Source: JBBSOK01 sp965219125 (GTDB lineage Bacteria > Bacteroidota > Bacteroidia > Flavobacteriales > Flavobacteriaceae). Taken from it: 64,000 nucleotides of DNA. The position numbers and the translations under genes are program-made. The DNA is taken from assembly GCA_965219125.1 (NCBI GenBank), contig CBDCMO010000001.1, forward strand, positions 382,533 to 446,532, in the 5' to 3' direction. A model generated the notes under the pieces. It saw nothing but the letters and a program-made list of their open reading frames with translations, was not told the DNA's origin and did not search any database. Positions 16,044-23,710 of the stretch are shown here, piece by piece (the first letter of the stretch is position 1; each line of letters starts with the position of its first letter).

Positions 16044-18230
16044 ATGGCTACGCTCAGATTTCACGCTCTAAAACAAACCCTTAAAAGAAAACCAATTGAG
16101 GTTAACGAACCGGTAAGGCGTTCGGAAATTTTTGGTAAGAATGTTTTTAATGAAGCTGCAATGAGACAGTATCTTACAAAAGATTCATATAACAGCGTAA
16201 AAGATGCAAACGAAAAGGGTTCGAAAATAGATAGAAATGTAGCCGATCATATTTCAACAGGAATGAAAGAATGGGCAATTTCGAAAGGAGCCACTCATTA
16301 TACACATTGGTTTCAACCATTAACTGGCGCAACCGCTGAAAAGCACGATGCTTTTTTTGAAACAATTGAAAATGGAACTGCAATCGAAAAATTTGGTGGA
16401 GGCCAATTGGTGCAACAAGAGCCGGATGCTTCAAGTTTTCCAAATGGTGGTATTCGTAACACATTTGAAGCACGTGGCTACACAGCTTGGGATCCAACAT
16501 CGCCAGCATTTATATTTGGAACTACACTTTGCATTCCAACGGTTTTTGTTTCGTACACAGGTGAAGCGTTGGATTTTAAAACACCATTATTACGTGCGTT
16601 ACAATCTATAGACCAAGCTGCGACAGACGTTGTAAAATATTTTGATAAAAACGTAACCAAAGTAACAGCTACATTAGGCTGGGAGCAAGAATATTTTTTG
16701 GTTGATAAAGCTTTATTGGCTGCAAGACCAGATCTTAAAATGGCTGGTAGAACATTGTTAGGTCATTCATCAGCCAAAGGACAACAATTGGATGATCATT
16801 ATTTTGGATCAATCCCTGCACGTATCCTTAATTATATGAGAGACCTTGAAACAGAATGTATGTATCTTGGAATACCTGTAAAAACAAGGCATAACGAAGT
16901 GGCGCCAAATCAATTTGAACTTGCACCAATTTTTGAAGAGGCAAATTTAGCTGTAGACCATAATAGTCTTTTAATGGATGTAATGGATAAAATTGCAGAG
17001 CGTCATAACTTTAAAGTACTTTTTCACGAAAAACCATTCGCTGGAGTAAATGGAAGTGGTAAACATAACAATTGGTCGTTGGCTACCAATACAGGGGTAA
17101 ATTTGTTGAGTCCGGGAAGTACGCCAATGAAGAATCTTCAGTTTCTAACATTCTTTATTAATACGCTAAAAGCGGTTAATGATAATGAGGAATTAATTAG
17201 AGCCTCAATAGCCAGTGCCAGTAACGACCACAGATTGGGAGCTAACGAAGCACCACCAGCAATAATCAGCGCGTTTATCGGGTCGCAACTTACACAGGTT
17301 TTGGATGAACTTGAGAAGGTTACAAACGGAAAACTTTCACCACAAGAAAAAACAGATTTGAAACTGAATGTGGTTGGTAAAATACCAGAAATCTTACTTG
17401 ACAATACCGATAGAAACCGAACTTCTGCTTTCGCTTTTACCGGAAATAAGTTTGAGTTGCGCGCCGTTGGTTCAACCGCAAATTGTGCAAACCCAATGAC
17501 GGTTTTAAATGCAATAGTTGCAAAACAACTTATTGAGTTTAAAAAGAAGGTGGATGAAATGATAAAAACCAAGAAAATGAAGAAGGACGATGCCATCTTT
17601 AATATTTTGAGAGAATATATTAAGGACTCAAAAAGAATTCGTTTTGAAGGTGACGGTTATGGCGATGCTTGGGAAAAGGAAGCGGTGAAAAGAGGGTTGA
17701 GCAATCATAAAACCACACCAAATGCATTAAAGGCTAAAATTTCGAAGAAAGCTATTTCTCTTTATGAGGATTTGGAAATTATGAGTAAGATTGAAGTAGA
17801 AGCAAGGTATGAAATAGAAATTGAAGAATATTCACTTCGAATTCAAATTGAAGGTCGAATTTTAGGTGATATTGCAAGAAATCACGTTATACCGACTGCA
17901 ATTAAATATCAAAATGTGCTCATAAAGAACGTCCAAGGTTTGAAAGATATTTACGGAAAGGACTTTAAAAAATATTCGGGAGAGCAATTGAGTTTAATTG
18001 AAGAAATTTCTGAACACATTTCGAAAATAAATAGTGGCATCACCCAAATGATTGATGCTAGAAAGAAAGCCAATAAAGTTGAACAGGCCGATAAGCGTGC
18101 GGATTTATATTGTGAAGAGGTTAAACCATTTTTTGACATCATTAGATATCACTGCGATAAGTTAGAACTGTTGGTAGACGATGAGCTTTGGCCACTTGTT
18201 AAGTATAGGGAGTTACTTTTTACGAGATAA
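16044..18230 (+). CDS. glnN: Glutamine synthetase type III
   Basis: 728 residues, the length of the type III family and well above the roughly 450 of type I. Recognisable segments include TATLGWEQEYFLVD (the Glu metal ligands), RHNEVAPNQFELAPIFEEAN, HEKPFAGVNGSGKHNNWSL (split here into KPFAGVNGSG and KHNNWS) and NDHRLGANEAPPAIISAF. It makes glutamine from glutamate, ammonia and ATP in the cytoplasm. It is monocistronic, with its own promoter and terminator. Type III enzymes are the usual form in Bacteroidota. Confidence 0.97.
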   Translation: MATLRFHALKQTLKRKPIEVNEPVRRSEIFGKNVFNEAAMRQYLTKDSYNSVKDANEKGSKIDRNVADHISTGMKEWAISKGATHYTHWFQPLTGATAEKHDAFFETIENGTAIEKFGGGQLVQQEPDASSFPNGGIRNTFEARGYTAWDPTSPAFIFGTTLCIPTVFVSYTGEALDFKTPLLRALQSIDQAATDVVKYFDKNVTKVTATLGWEQEYFLVDKALLAARPDLKMAGRTLLGHSSAKGQQLDDHYFGSIPARILNYMRDLETECMYLGIPVKTRHNEVAPNQFELAPIFEEANLAVDHNSLLMDVMDKIAERHNFKVLFHEKPFAGVNGSGKHNNWSLATNTGVNLLSPGSTPMKNLQFLTFFINTLKAVNDNEELIRASIASASNDHRLGANEAPPAIISAFIGSQLTQVLDELEKVTNGKLSPQEKTDLKLNVVGKIPEILLDNTDRNRTSAFAFTGNKFELRAVGSTANCANPMTVLNAIVAKQLIEFKKKVDEMIKTKKMKKDDAIFNILREYIKDSKRIRFEGDGYGDAWEKEAVKRGLSNHKTTPNALKAKISKKAISLYEDLEIMSKIEVEARYEIEIEEYSLRIQIEGRILGDIARNHVIPTAIKYQNVLIKNVQGLKDIYGKDFKKYSGEQLSLIEEISEHISKINSGITQMIDARKKANKVEQADKRADLYCEEVKPFFDIIRYHCDKLELLVDDELWPLVKYRELLFTR

Positions 18231-18263
18231 TTAAAATTTACTTTCAATTTTCAAAAAGTGGGA

Positions 18264-18289
18264 GGGCGGAATTATTTCGCCCTTTTTTT
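18264..18289 (+). terminator. Intrinsic terminator of glnN
   Basis: Stem GGGCG/CGCCC around GAATTATTT, followed by T7. Confidence 0.85.
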
Positions 18290-18416
18290 ATATTAAATTT
18301 TAATATTTTATTTAAAATTAAATATGAACTTTGATTTCAAAACACATAAAAATAATCTGTTTTATTTTAAATTGTATTAAGTTTTAATAAAAAAAATGTA
18401 CTTAAACGAGTATTTA

Positions 18417-18789
18417 GGGTTTTAACCCCAAATGGTATAAATCATTTTTTTTACTTCCATTCTATTTTTAATATTTGCCGCCGTGATTATTATTTAGCTT
18501 AGTAATTTTAAACTTACTAAATTTTCCCCCAAAATTTTAATTACATATCCCCAACCTTGTTAGTGCTAGTTAAATTAATTTTTGCCTAAATAATTTCTGT
18601 TTAGATCTTATATGGTTTAAAATTTAATGTTTCAATTTTTAATTGTTTGCTATTTAAAATATAATAAATTTAATGTGCAATTAAAGATTTTCAGCCACTA
18701 ATATTCACATATCTATTATTCTGAGAATTAGTATAACACGAATATTTTTATAAATCAAATAGTAACTTAAACATTAAATTTTAAACATT
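18417..18789 (+). promoter_or_regulatory. Leader A of the curli locus: inverted repeat, promoter-like box, long 5' UTR
   Basis: GGGTT TT AACCC (18417-18428) is an inverted repeat. ATATTTGC follows (G at 18477), then TTTAATTACATATCCCCAA (18536-18554), TTAATTTTTGCC, GGTTTAAAATT (18614-18624) and TTTTAAACATTATG at the start codon. The same elements in the same order, the first three at exactly the same spacing, occur in leader B, 2079 bp downstream. If the box is the -7 element, the untranslated leader is about 300 nt. No ORF lies in it. Confidence 0.75.
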
Positions 18790-20301
18790 ATGAAAAAAGT
18801 AGTATTAAGTACGGCAGCATTATTAATTGGGACAATCATGTTTGCGCAAAGTAATGAAAGTACGGTTATGTCCAATGGTGATAATAACGCATCGGCCGTG
18901 ACACAATCTGGTTCACTTCAACAATCTATCGTGAAGCAAATAGGTGATTTAAACGATAGCGAAGTTACATCTGTAGGGTCAAGAAACAGATCAGCTGTTT
19001 CTCAAGCTGGTGATAGCAATAACAGTATTGTAGATCAGGATGGTATCAATAACAAATCTTCAGTTTCACAAGGTAATATTTTGTCATCTGGTGCTGTTAA
19101 TAAAACTGGGAATGATAACATTAGTGAAGTGCATCAACAAGGTGAATCTGGTTATGTAGTCGTACATCAAGAAAACACCAATACACGTGTTGGTGAATTT
19201 AATGAATCTTATATTAACGAAACTGGTTTTGACCATCAAGCTGAAGTTACACAAAAAGGAGATTATAACGAAGCTAACGTAGATCAATTTGGGGGAGATC
19301 ATAGTTTTTCAACTACGGCTCAACTAGGTTCATTTAATATTTCTGATGTTGACCAAAATGGAAGTGACAATACTTCGCGCATGATTGCAAGGGGTAATAG
19401 CAACACTGTTGTTGTGATGGAAAATGGCGATAGCAATAATTCAAATATTGACCAAATGGGGAACAGCAACGTAAATAATGTTCTCCAAAATGGTGATGAT
19501 AATGTTAGTCAATCTTTTCAGACAGGAGATTCTAACAATTCAGACACCCGTCAATACCAAGATAACAATAGCGCTATAGTTAATCAAACTGGAAACGCTA
19601 GTTATTCTGTTCTTCAACAAAATGGAAATACCAATGTTTCCACTGTTGACCAATTTGGTGGTAATGGCAACAGCTCTTCTATAGGTATTGCAGGAAACAA
19701 TAACAATACGGATACTGATCAAAATGGAACTAGTAATTATGGTTTTATCCGTCAGACTGGAAATAGTAATAAAGTTACGATGAGTCAAATAGGAAGTGTT
19801 GAATATGCTGCAAGTTTCCAAACTGGAGATGCAAACCAATCTACAATCAGCCAATCTGGCGGAAATTCAAATTTTGACTATACAATTCAAGCCGGGAATG
19901 ATAATATTTCTACTGTAGATCAAGTTGGGGCTTCAAACAACAACATAAATAATCAAACTGGAAATTTAAATACATCTTCAGTTTCTCAAAATGGAAGCAG
20001 CAACAGAAGCACTGTAGATCAAACAGGAAACAGTAATGAATCTACTGTAGCTCAAACTGGAACATCTCACACTAGTGATGTAGATCAATTGGGCGGAGAT
20101 GGTAATACAAGTAATGTAAGCCAAAGTGGGGCTTCCCAAATGAGTGAGGTAATGCAAAATGGTGGTGGTAATAGCAGTATGGTTATGCAGACAGGGGCTA
20201 GTAATGGTAGTATGGTTATGCAGATGGGTAATACGAATATGAGTGATGTATTGCAAATGGGTAACGGTAATACTTCTGGTGTTATGCAAGGAAACTTATA
20301 A
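18790..20301 (+). CDS. Major curlin-repeat amyloid subunit 1 (CsgA-like)
   Basis: 503 residues with a signal peptide ending at MFAQ (residue 20). The mature part is built of about forty 11-residue arms of the form (N/S)xSxVxQxGxxN, for example DVDQNGSDN, STVDQTGNSN and SMVMQTGASN. This is the curlin repeat, in which regularly spaced Gln, Asn, Ser and Gly build a stacked beta-solenoid amyloid. At about 480 mature residues it is roughly three times the size of E. coli CsgA. The last arms are Met-rich (VMQ, VLQ). Secretion would be through the CsgG homologue encoded downstream. A strong terminator follows, and a second full subunit gene lies 591 bp downstream. The family call is firm; I use no gene symbol because orthology to CsgA versus CsgB is not resolved. 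Confidence 0.9.
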   Translation: MKKVVLSTAALLIGTIMFAQSNESTVMSNGDNNASAVTQSGSLQQSIVKQIGDLNDSEVTSVGSRNRSAVSQAGDSNNSIVDQDGINNKSSVSQGNILSSGAVNKTGNDNISEVHQQGESGYVVVHQENTNTRVGEFNESYINETGFDHQAEVTQKGDYNEANVDQFGGDHSFSTTAQLGSFNISDVDQNGSDNTSRMIARGNSNTVVVMENGDSNNSNIDQMGNSNVNNVLQNGDDNVSQSFQTGDSNNSDTRQYQDNNSAIVNQTGNASYSVLQQNGNTNVSTVDQFGGNGNSSSIGIAGNNNNTDTDQNGTSNYGFIRQTGNSNKVTMSQIGSVEYAASFQTGDANQSTISQSGGNSNFDYTIQAGNDNISTVDQVGASNNNINNQTGNLNTSSVSQNGSSNRSTVDQTGNSNESTVAQTGTSHTSDVDQLGGDGNTSNVSQSGASQMSEVMQNGGGNSSMVMQTGASNGSMVMQMGNTNMSDVLQMGNGNTSGVMQGNL

Positions 20302-20326
20302 CATAACAGTTTATTTAATTAATTTT

Positions 20327-20352
20327 AAAGAGCGCTTAGGCGCTCTTTTTTT
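20327..20352 (+). terminator. Intrinsic terminator after curlin subunit 1
   Basis: Perfect 9-bp stem AAAGAGCGC/GCGCTCTTT with TTAG loop, followed by a T-run. Confidence 0.9.
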
Positions 20353-20495
20353 ATTTGATTTTTTTATCAGACATGATATTTATCCATCTCAATTTAATAC
20401 TCTATTATATTGTAGTGACAGGATAAGATTATTTGTAGTAAGCCTCATAAAATTATGGTTATTATTAATAAAATTGTGCACTTTATCGAAAATAA

Positions 20496-20892
20496 GGGGT
20501 TTTTACCCCAAATTTCAAAAATCATTTTTTTTCTTGAAATATAATTCCCATATTTGCTTTGTAATTAATATTGAGTGTCAAAATAAAAGATATCTCAATT
20601 TCATTTCCCCATCATTTAATTACATATCCCCAAATTTATAGGTTCAATTAGTTTGATTTAATTTTTCCCCGAAAATTTTCTCTTATGAGATAATGTGGTT
20701 TAAAATTAATATCCATATTTAAATTATAAAGGTTTGAATACTGTACAAATAAATAAAATTTAATATCCCCTATTAAAAGTCCTGCAGGTATTTTTAGAAA
20801 ATAACATCCAGATATTGTACTAACCTACAATTAATCTATATAGATAAGAATTTTTTTATTAACCAAATATTAACTTTAAATTTTTAAACATT
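20496..20892 (+). promoter_or_regulatory. Leader B of the curli locus, homologous to leader A
   Basis: GGGGT TTTT ACCCC (20496-20509), ATATTTGC with G at 20556, TTTAATTACATATCCCCAA (20615-20633, 19 of 19 identical to leader A), TTAATTTTTCCCC and GGTTTAAAATT (20697-20707). From the inverted-repeat start to the box G is 60 bp in both leaders, and from that G to the start of the 19-bp block is 59 bp in both. The predicted 5' UTR is about 330 nt and holds no ORF. Confidence 0.75.
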
Positions 20893-21825
20893 ATGAAAAA
20901 AGTAATTTTAGGCGCAGCAGCGCTAATGATTGGAGCAATTTCTTTTGCTCAAAACACAAGCAATGTTGACCAAGTTGGTGCTGGCAACTTAGGAAATGTT
21001 ACCCAAACAGGACATAACTTAAGTAACGTAGACCAAGAGTTTACTGACAACCGCGCTGATGTAACTCAAAATGGAGATAACAGATCAGATGTTAACCAAA
21101 GCGGTACTATTGGAACTGCTAGTGGTGAGGGAAACCGAGCTACAGTAACTCAAGACAATTCGGCTGCAGACTCAAGACAATTTTCTGATATTATACAATC
21201 AGGTGATTTTAACAGAGCTGTCGTTGACCAAGATGGTAGTAATAACCGCTCTATGGTTCAGCAAGGCAATAATGGTCATGCCGAAAACAACAGAGCTAAT
21301 GTTACTCAAAATGGTGATGACAACAGATCTGATGTTCTCCAAACCTATGACAATAATGGTGCTTTGGTAAGTCAGCAGGGAAATAGCAACCGAGTAATGT
21401 TAAATCAAAATGCTGTGCCAAATAATTCAGGTGGAAACTGGTCTGATGTTTCGCAAATTGGTAATGACAACCGTGTTGTTAGCACTCAAAAAACTGCTGC
21501 TGGTGCTCCAGCCGGATCTTACAGTAACCGTGAAGTTGTTCGTCAGTCTGATGATTGGAACTATTCTGAGTTAGATCAAAACGGTAACTTTAACAGGTCT
21601 AACGTTACCCAAGATGGTGAAATTGGTGGTGGAAATTATGCTAACCGTTCTATAGTAGATCAAAATGGAGATTCAAACAGATCTATTGTAACTCAAGGTG
21701 CTCAGGCAAGTGTTCTTCAAAACAACAGAGCTAACGTTACACAAACTTCAGCTGGTCTTGGTAACCTAAGCAACATTACTCAAAATGGGGCAAACACTGC
21801 TAATGTAACTCAAACAAGTAACTAA
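20893..21825 (+). CDS. Curlin-repeat amyloid subunit 2 (CsgA/CsgB-like)
   Basis: 310 residues. The signal peptide MKKVILGAAALMIGAISFAQ is nearly the same as that of subunit 1, which together with the shared leader points to gene duplication. The mature part has about 24 curlin arms (NRSDVNQSG, NRAVVDQDGSNN, NRANVTQNGDDN). It is richer in Arg (NR at arm starts) and Asp than subunit 1 and lacks its Met-rich tail, so the two fibre proteins differ in surface charge. A hairpin terminator lies between this gene and the export genes. Confidence 0.9.
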   Translation: MKKVILGAAALMIGAISFAQNTSNVDQVGAGNLGNVTQTGHNLSNVDQEFTDNRADVTQNGDNRSDVNQSGTIGTASGEGNRATVTQDNSAADSRQFSDIIQSGDFNRAVVDQDGSNNRSMVQQGNNGHAENNRANVTQNGDDNRSDVLQTYDNNGALVSQQGNSNRVMLNQNAVPNNSGGNWSDVSQIGNDNRVVSTQKTAAGAPAGSYSNREVVRQSDDWNYSELDQNGNFNRSNVTQDGEIGGGNYANRSIVDQNGDSNRSIVTQGAQASVLQNNRANVTQTSAGLGNLSNITQNGANTANVTQTSN

Positions 21826-21850
21826 TTTAATAGTAATTTTTAAATAATTA

Positions 21851-21898
21851 AAAGGGTGGGTTCCTGTTCTAATAAGACAGCACCCACCTTTTCTTTTT
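21851..21898 (+). terminator. Terminator or attenuator between curlin subunit 2 and the export genes
   Basis: Stem AAAGGGTGGGT (21851-21861) with ACCCACCTTTT (21882-21892), 11 bp including one G-U, with an inner CTGTTCT/AGACAG helix, then a T-rich tract. It lies inside the longest upstream extension of the next ORF, supporting the later ATG at 21961. Confidence 0.8.
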
Positions 21899-21960
21899 TA
21901 GACAAAAGAATATTGCTCAAAACTAATAAATATAGTATATTACACACAAAATTAAATATC

Positions 21961-22476
21961 ATGAAAACTAAGCTATACTTATCTTTGGCTCTATTATTTA
22001 CGGTTGTATTTGCTTCGGCTCAAACATATATGGGAGATAATATGCCTAATTCACTTGACAGTTTTCACTCACAAGATTCTCAGCTCAATTATTTATCGTC
22101 ACAATCTTCTGTAAATAATGAACTTTCACCAGTTGGTAATAGTCTTTTTATAACTCAAACTGGAGATGGTAATGTTATAAATTCGAATACGGTATCGCAA
22201 AATAGTGATATTCGTCTAAACCAAAATGGTAACGATAATAATTTGGATTTGAAAATTAGGGCAAATACAATTGTTGAGAGCGTAAGCCAAACTGGTAATG
22301 GACATAATTTTGTTGATTATAGTACGCAAGGCACAAATTACCACAGTGGTGCCGTTCAGCAAACTGGTAATAATCAAAATTTAAGTTGGTATGGGAACAA
22401 TTCCATTTCAGAAAAATTGCAAGTAAAAATGCAAGGACAACTTGGCCAGACCGTTGAGGTGAGAAACTTTAACTAG
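21961..22476 (+). CDS. Minor curlin-repeat protein (CsgB-like nucleator candidate)
   Basis: 171 residues from ATG 21961, with signal peptide ending FASAQ. After a linker of about 40 residues there are five or six irregular curlin arms (LFITQTGDGN, IRLNQNGNDNN, SVSQTGNGHN, AVQQTGNNQN) and a C-terminal tail of different composition (KLQVKMQGQLGQTVEVRNFN). Low repeat number, irregular spacing and position directly before the chaperone genes fit a minor nucleating subunit. It is the first gene of the tightly packed export cluster, only 2 bp before the CsgE fusion. Confidence 0.75.
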   Translation: MKTKLYLSLALLFTVVFASAQTYMGDNMPNSLDSFHSQDSQLNYLSSQSSVNNELSPVGNSLFITQTGDGNVINSNTVSQNSDIRLNQNGNDNNLDLKIRANTIVESVSQTGNGHNFVDYSTQGTNYHSGAVQQTGNNQNLSWYGNNSISEKLQVKMQGQLGQTVEVRNFN

Positions 22477-22478
22477 TA

Positions 22479-23294
22479 ATGATCTTCAAAAAAAAAAATA
22501 TTAAGACAGTTTTTTTTATATTTTTTGTTTTAATTTCAAATATTAGTTTTTCGCAAATCTACAATACTGAAATAGAGGCAAAAATAGATGTTGAAACTAA
22601 TAATGAATTTATAAAAATTACAGCTTCCGCTCTTAATAAAACTGAAATCAGCCAAAGTATTCGATACGTTCTTTCTGTGATTAAAAATAATCCAGGAGAT
22701 GATAAATCAAATATTTCAAAAAACGATCAAAGCGGTCGAAAAGTTTTGGCGCCCAGTGAAAAAGCCAATCTCTCTGCAACCACAATCAATGCCAATCAGC
22801 AAGATAGAATAATATTGTTATTGCTTATTTATAATCTTAATGATGAAATAATTGGGAAAGATCGTATTGTTTTCAATGACAATGCAACAAATTCAGAAAT
22901 TAAAGAAAAAAGTGAAATTGCAGAAAATATGGAGAAGCAAACTGCAATCAGTGCAGATGTAATGCAATCCAATGACGATGGATTAACTTTAAAAGGAATA
23001 GTTATAGAAAATACAAAAACTAAGCCTGGTCGTGATTTTTACGCATTATTTTTTTCTGATTATTTAAACAGAAATATTAAGGGCGATAAAATAGTTAATA
23101 TTAATGAGGAACTCGCACTGGGAAGAAATACCAAAATTGAGGTTAAAATAGAAAATGATGTTATATTTGAATTTTTTTTAAGACCGCAAAATGATTTTTT
23201 AAAATCAATGAGCAATTATGCAATGCTCAGGGTTATTAATTATTTTGAAAATCAAAAACGTAGTTTGGAATCTGGAACAGTGAATAGATATTAA
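22479..23294 (+). CDS. csgE: CsgE-type curli chaperone with N-terminal CsgC/CsgH-like domain
   Basis: 271 residues with a signal peptide (cut near ISFSQ, residue 25). The C-terminal half (about 165-262) is CsgE: GIVIENTKTKPGRDFYALF, then a Glu-Leu region, IEVKIENDVIFEFFLRP and a final helix. CsgE caps the periplasmic side of CsgG and directs subunits to it. The N-terminal half (about 30-140) reads like the Ig-fold curli inhibitors CsgC/CsgH: an IRYVLSVIKN strand, a loop, then LAPSEKANLSATTINANQQDR and IILLLLIYN, comparable to the LPANQP...DRVKIVVTV region of CsgC. This suggests one protein that both restrains and delivers subunits. The CsgE call is firm, the CsgC/H half is inference. It lies 4 bp before csgF. 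Confidence 0.85.
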   Translation: MIFKKKNIKTVFFIFFVLISNISFSQIYNTEIEAKIDVETNNEFIKITASALNKTEISQSIRYVLSVIKNNPGDDKSNISKNDQSGRKVLAPSEKANLSATTINANQQDRIILLLLIYNLNDEIIGKDRIVFNDNATNSEIKEKSEIAENMEKQTAISADVMQSNDDGLTLKGIVIENTKTKPGRDFYALFFSDYLNRNIKGDKIVNINEELALGRNTKIEVKIENDVIFEFFLRPQNDFLKSMSNYAMLRVINYFENQKRSLESGTVNRY

Positions 23295-23298
23295 TATT

Positions 23299-23703
23299 AT
23301 GAAAATAAAACAACTGCTTTTCTCTGTGTTGTTTTTGTTTGTCGCTTTTGCGGGATACTCACAACAACTAACTTACAAACCTATAAATCCAGCATTTGGT
23401 GGAGATACATTTAATTATCAATGGCTAATGAGTTCTGCAGAAGCTCAAAACTCTTTTAAAGACCCAAATGCTCAGAACCAAAACGCATCAGATTTACAAA
23501 GTTTGAATGATGATTTGAATAGGCAATTGCTTAATCAAATATCACGTACTCTTTTTAACTCTCAACTTGGAGATTCACTTCAGCCAGGAACTTTTAATTT
23601 TGGCAGTTTAGCCTTAGAAATTTACGATTCTGGTGGTGGTTTGGTAATAAATATTCTAGATACCCAAACCGGCGAACAAACACAAATTGTTGTCCCAAAT
23701 TAA
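23299..23703 (+). CDS. csgF: Curli assembly protein CsgF
   Basis: 134 residues with signal peptide (to GYSQQ). The diagnostic motif NPAFGGDTFNYQWLMSSAEAQN near residues 29-50 (split here for length as NPAFGGDTFNY and SSAEAQN) is the CsgG-binding and pore-inserting segment of CsgF. The remainder is the usual helix plus short sheet ending in TQIVVPN. CsgF sits at the outer face of the CsgG channel and couples secretion to nucleation. It is between csgE (4 bp) and csgG (7 bp). Confidence 0.95.
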   Translation: MKIKQLLFSVLFLFVAFAGYSQQLTYKPINPAFGGDTFNYQWLMSSAEAQNSFKDPNAQNQNASDLQSLNDDLNRQLLNQISRTLFNSQLGDSLQPGTFNFGSLALEIYDSGGGLVINILDTQTGEQTQIVVPN

Positions 23704-23710
23704 ATTATAA

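Noticed and set aside
19084..20289. Long antisense frames opposite the curlin subunit 1 gene
   Set aside because: They arise from the periodic repeat codons on the coding strand and consist of repetitive Thr/Ser/Ile words.
18790..21825. Possible CRISPR array, because of the regular repeats
   Set aside because: The repeats are in-frame coding repeats (curlin arms) with variable sequence and no spacers.
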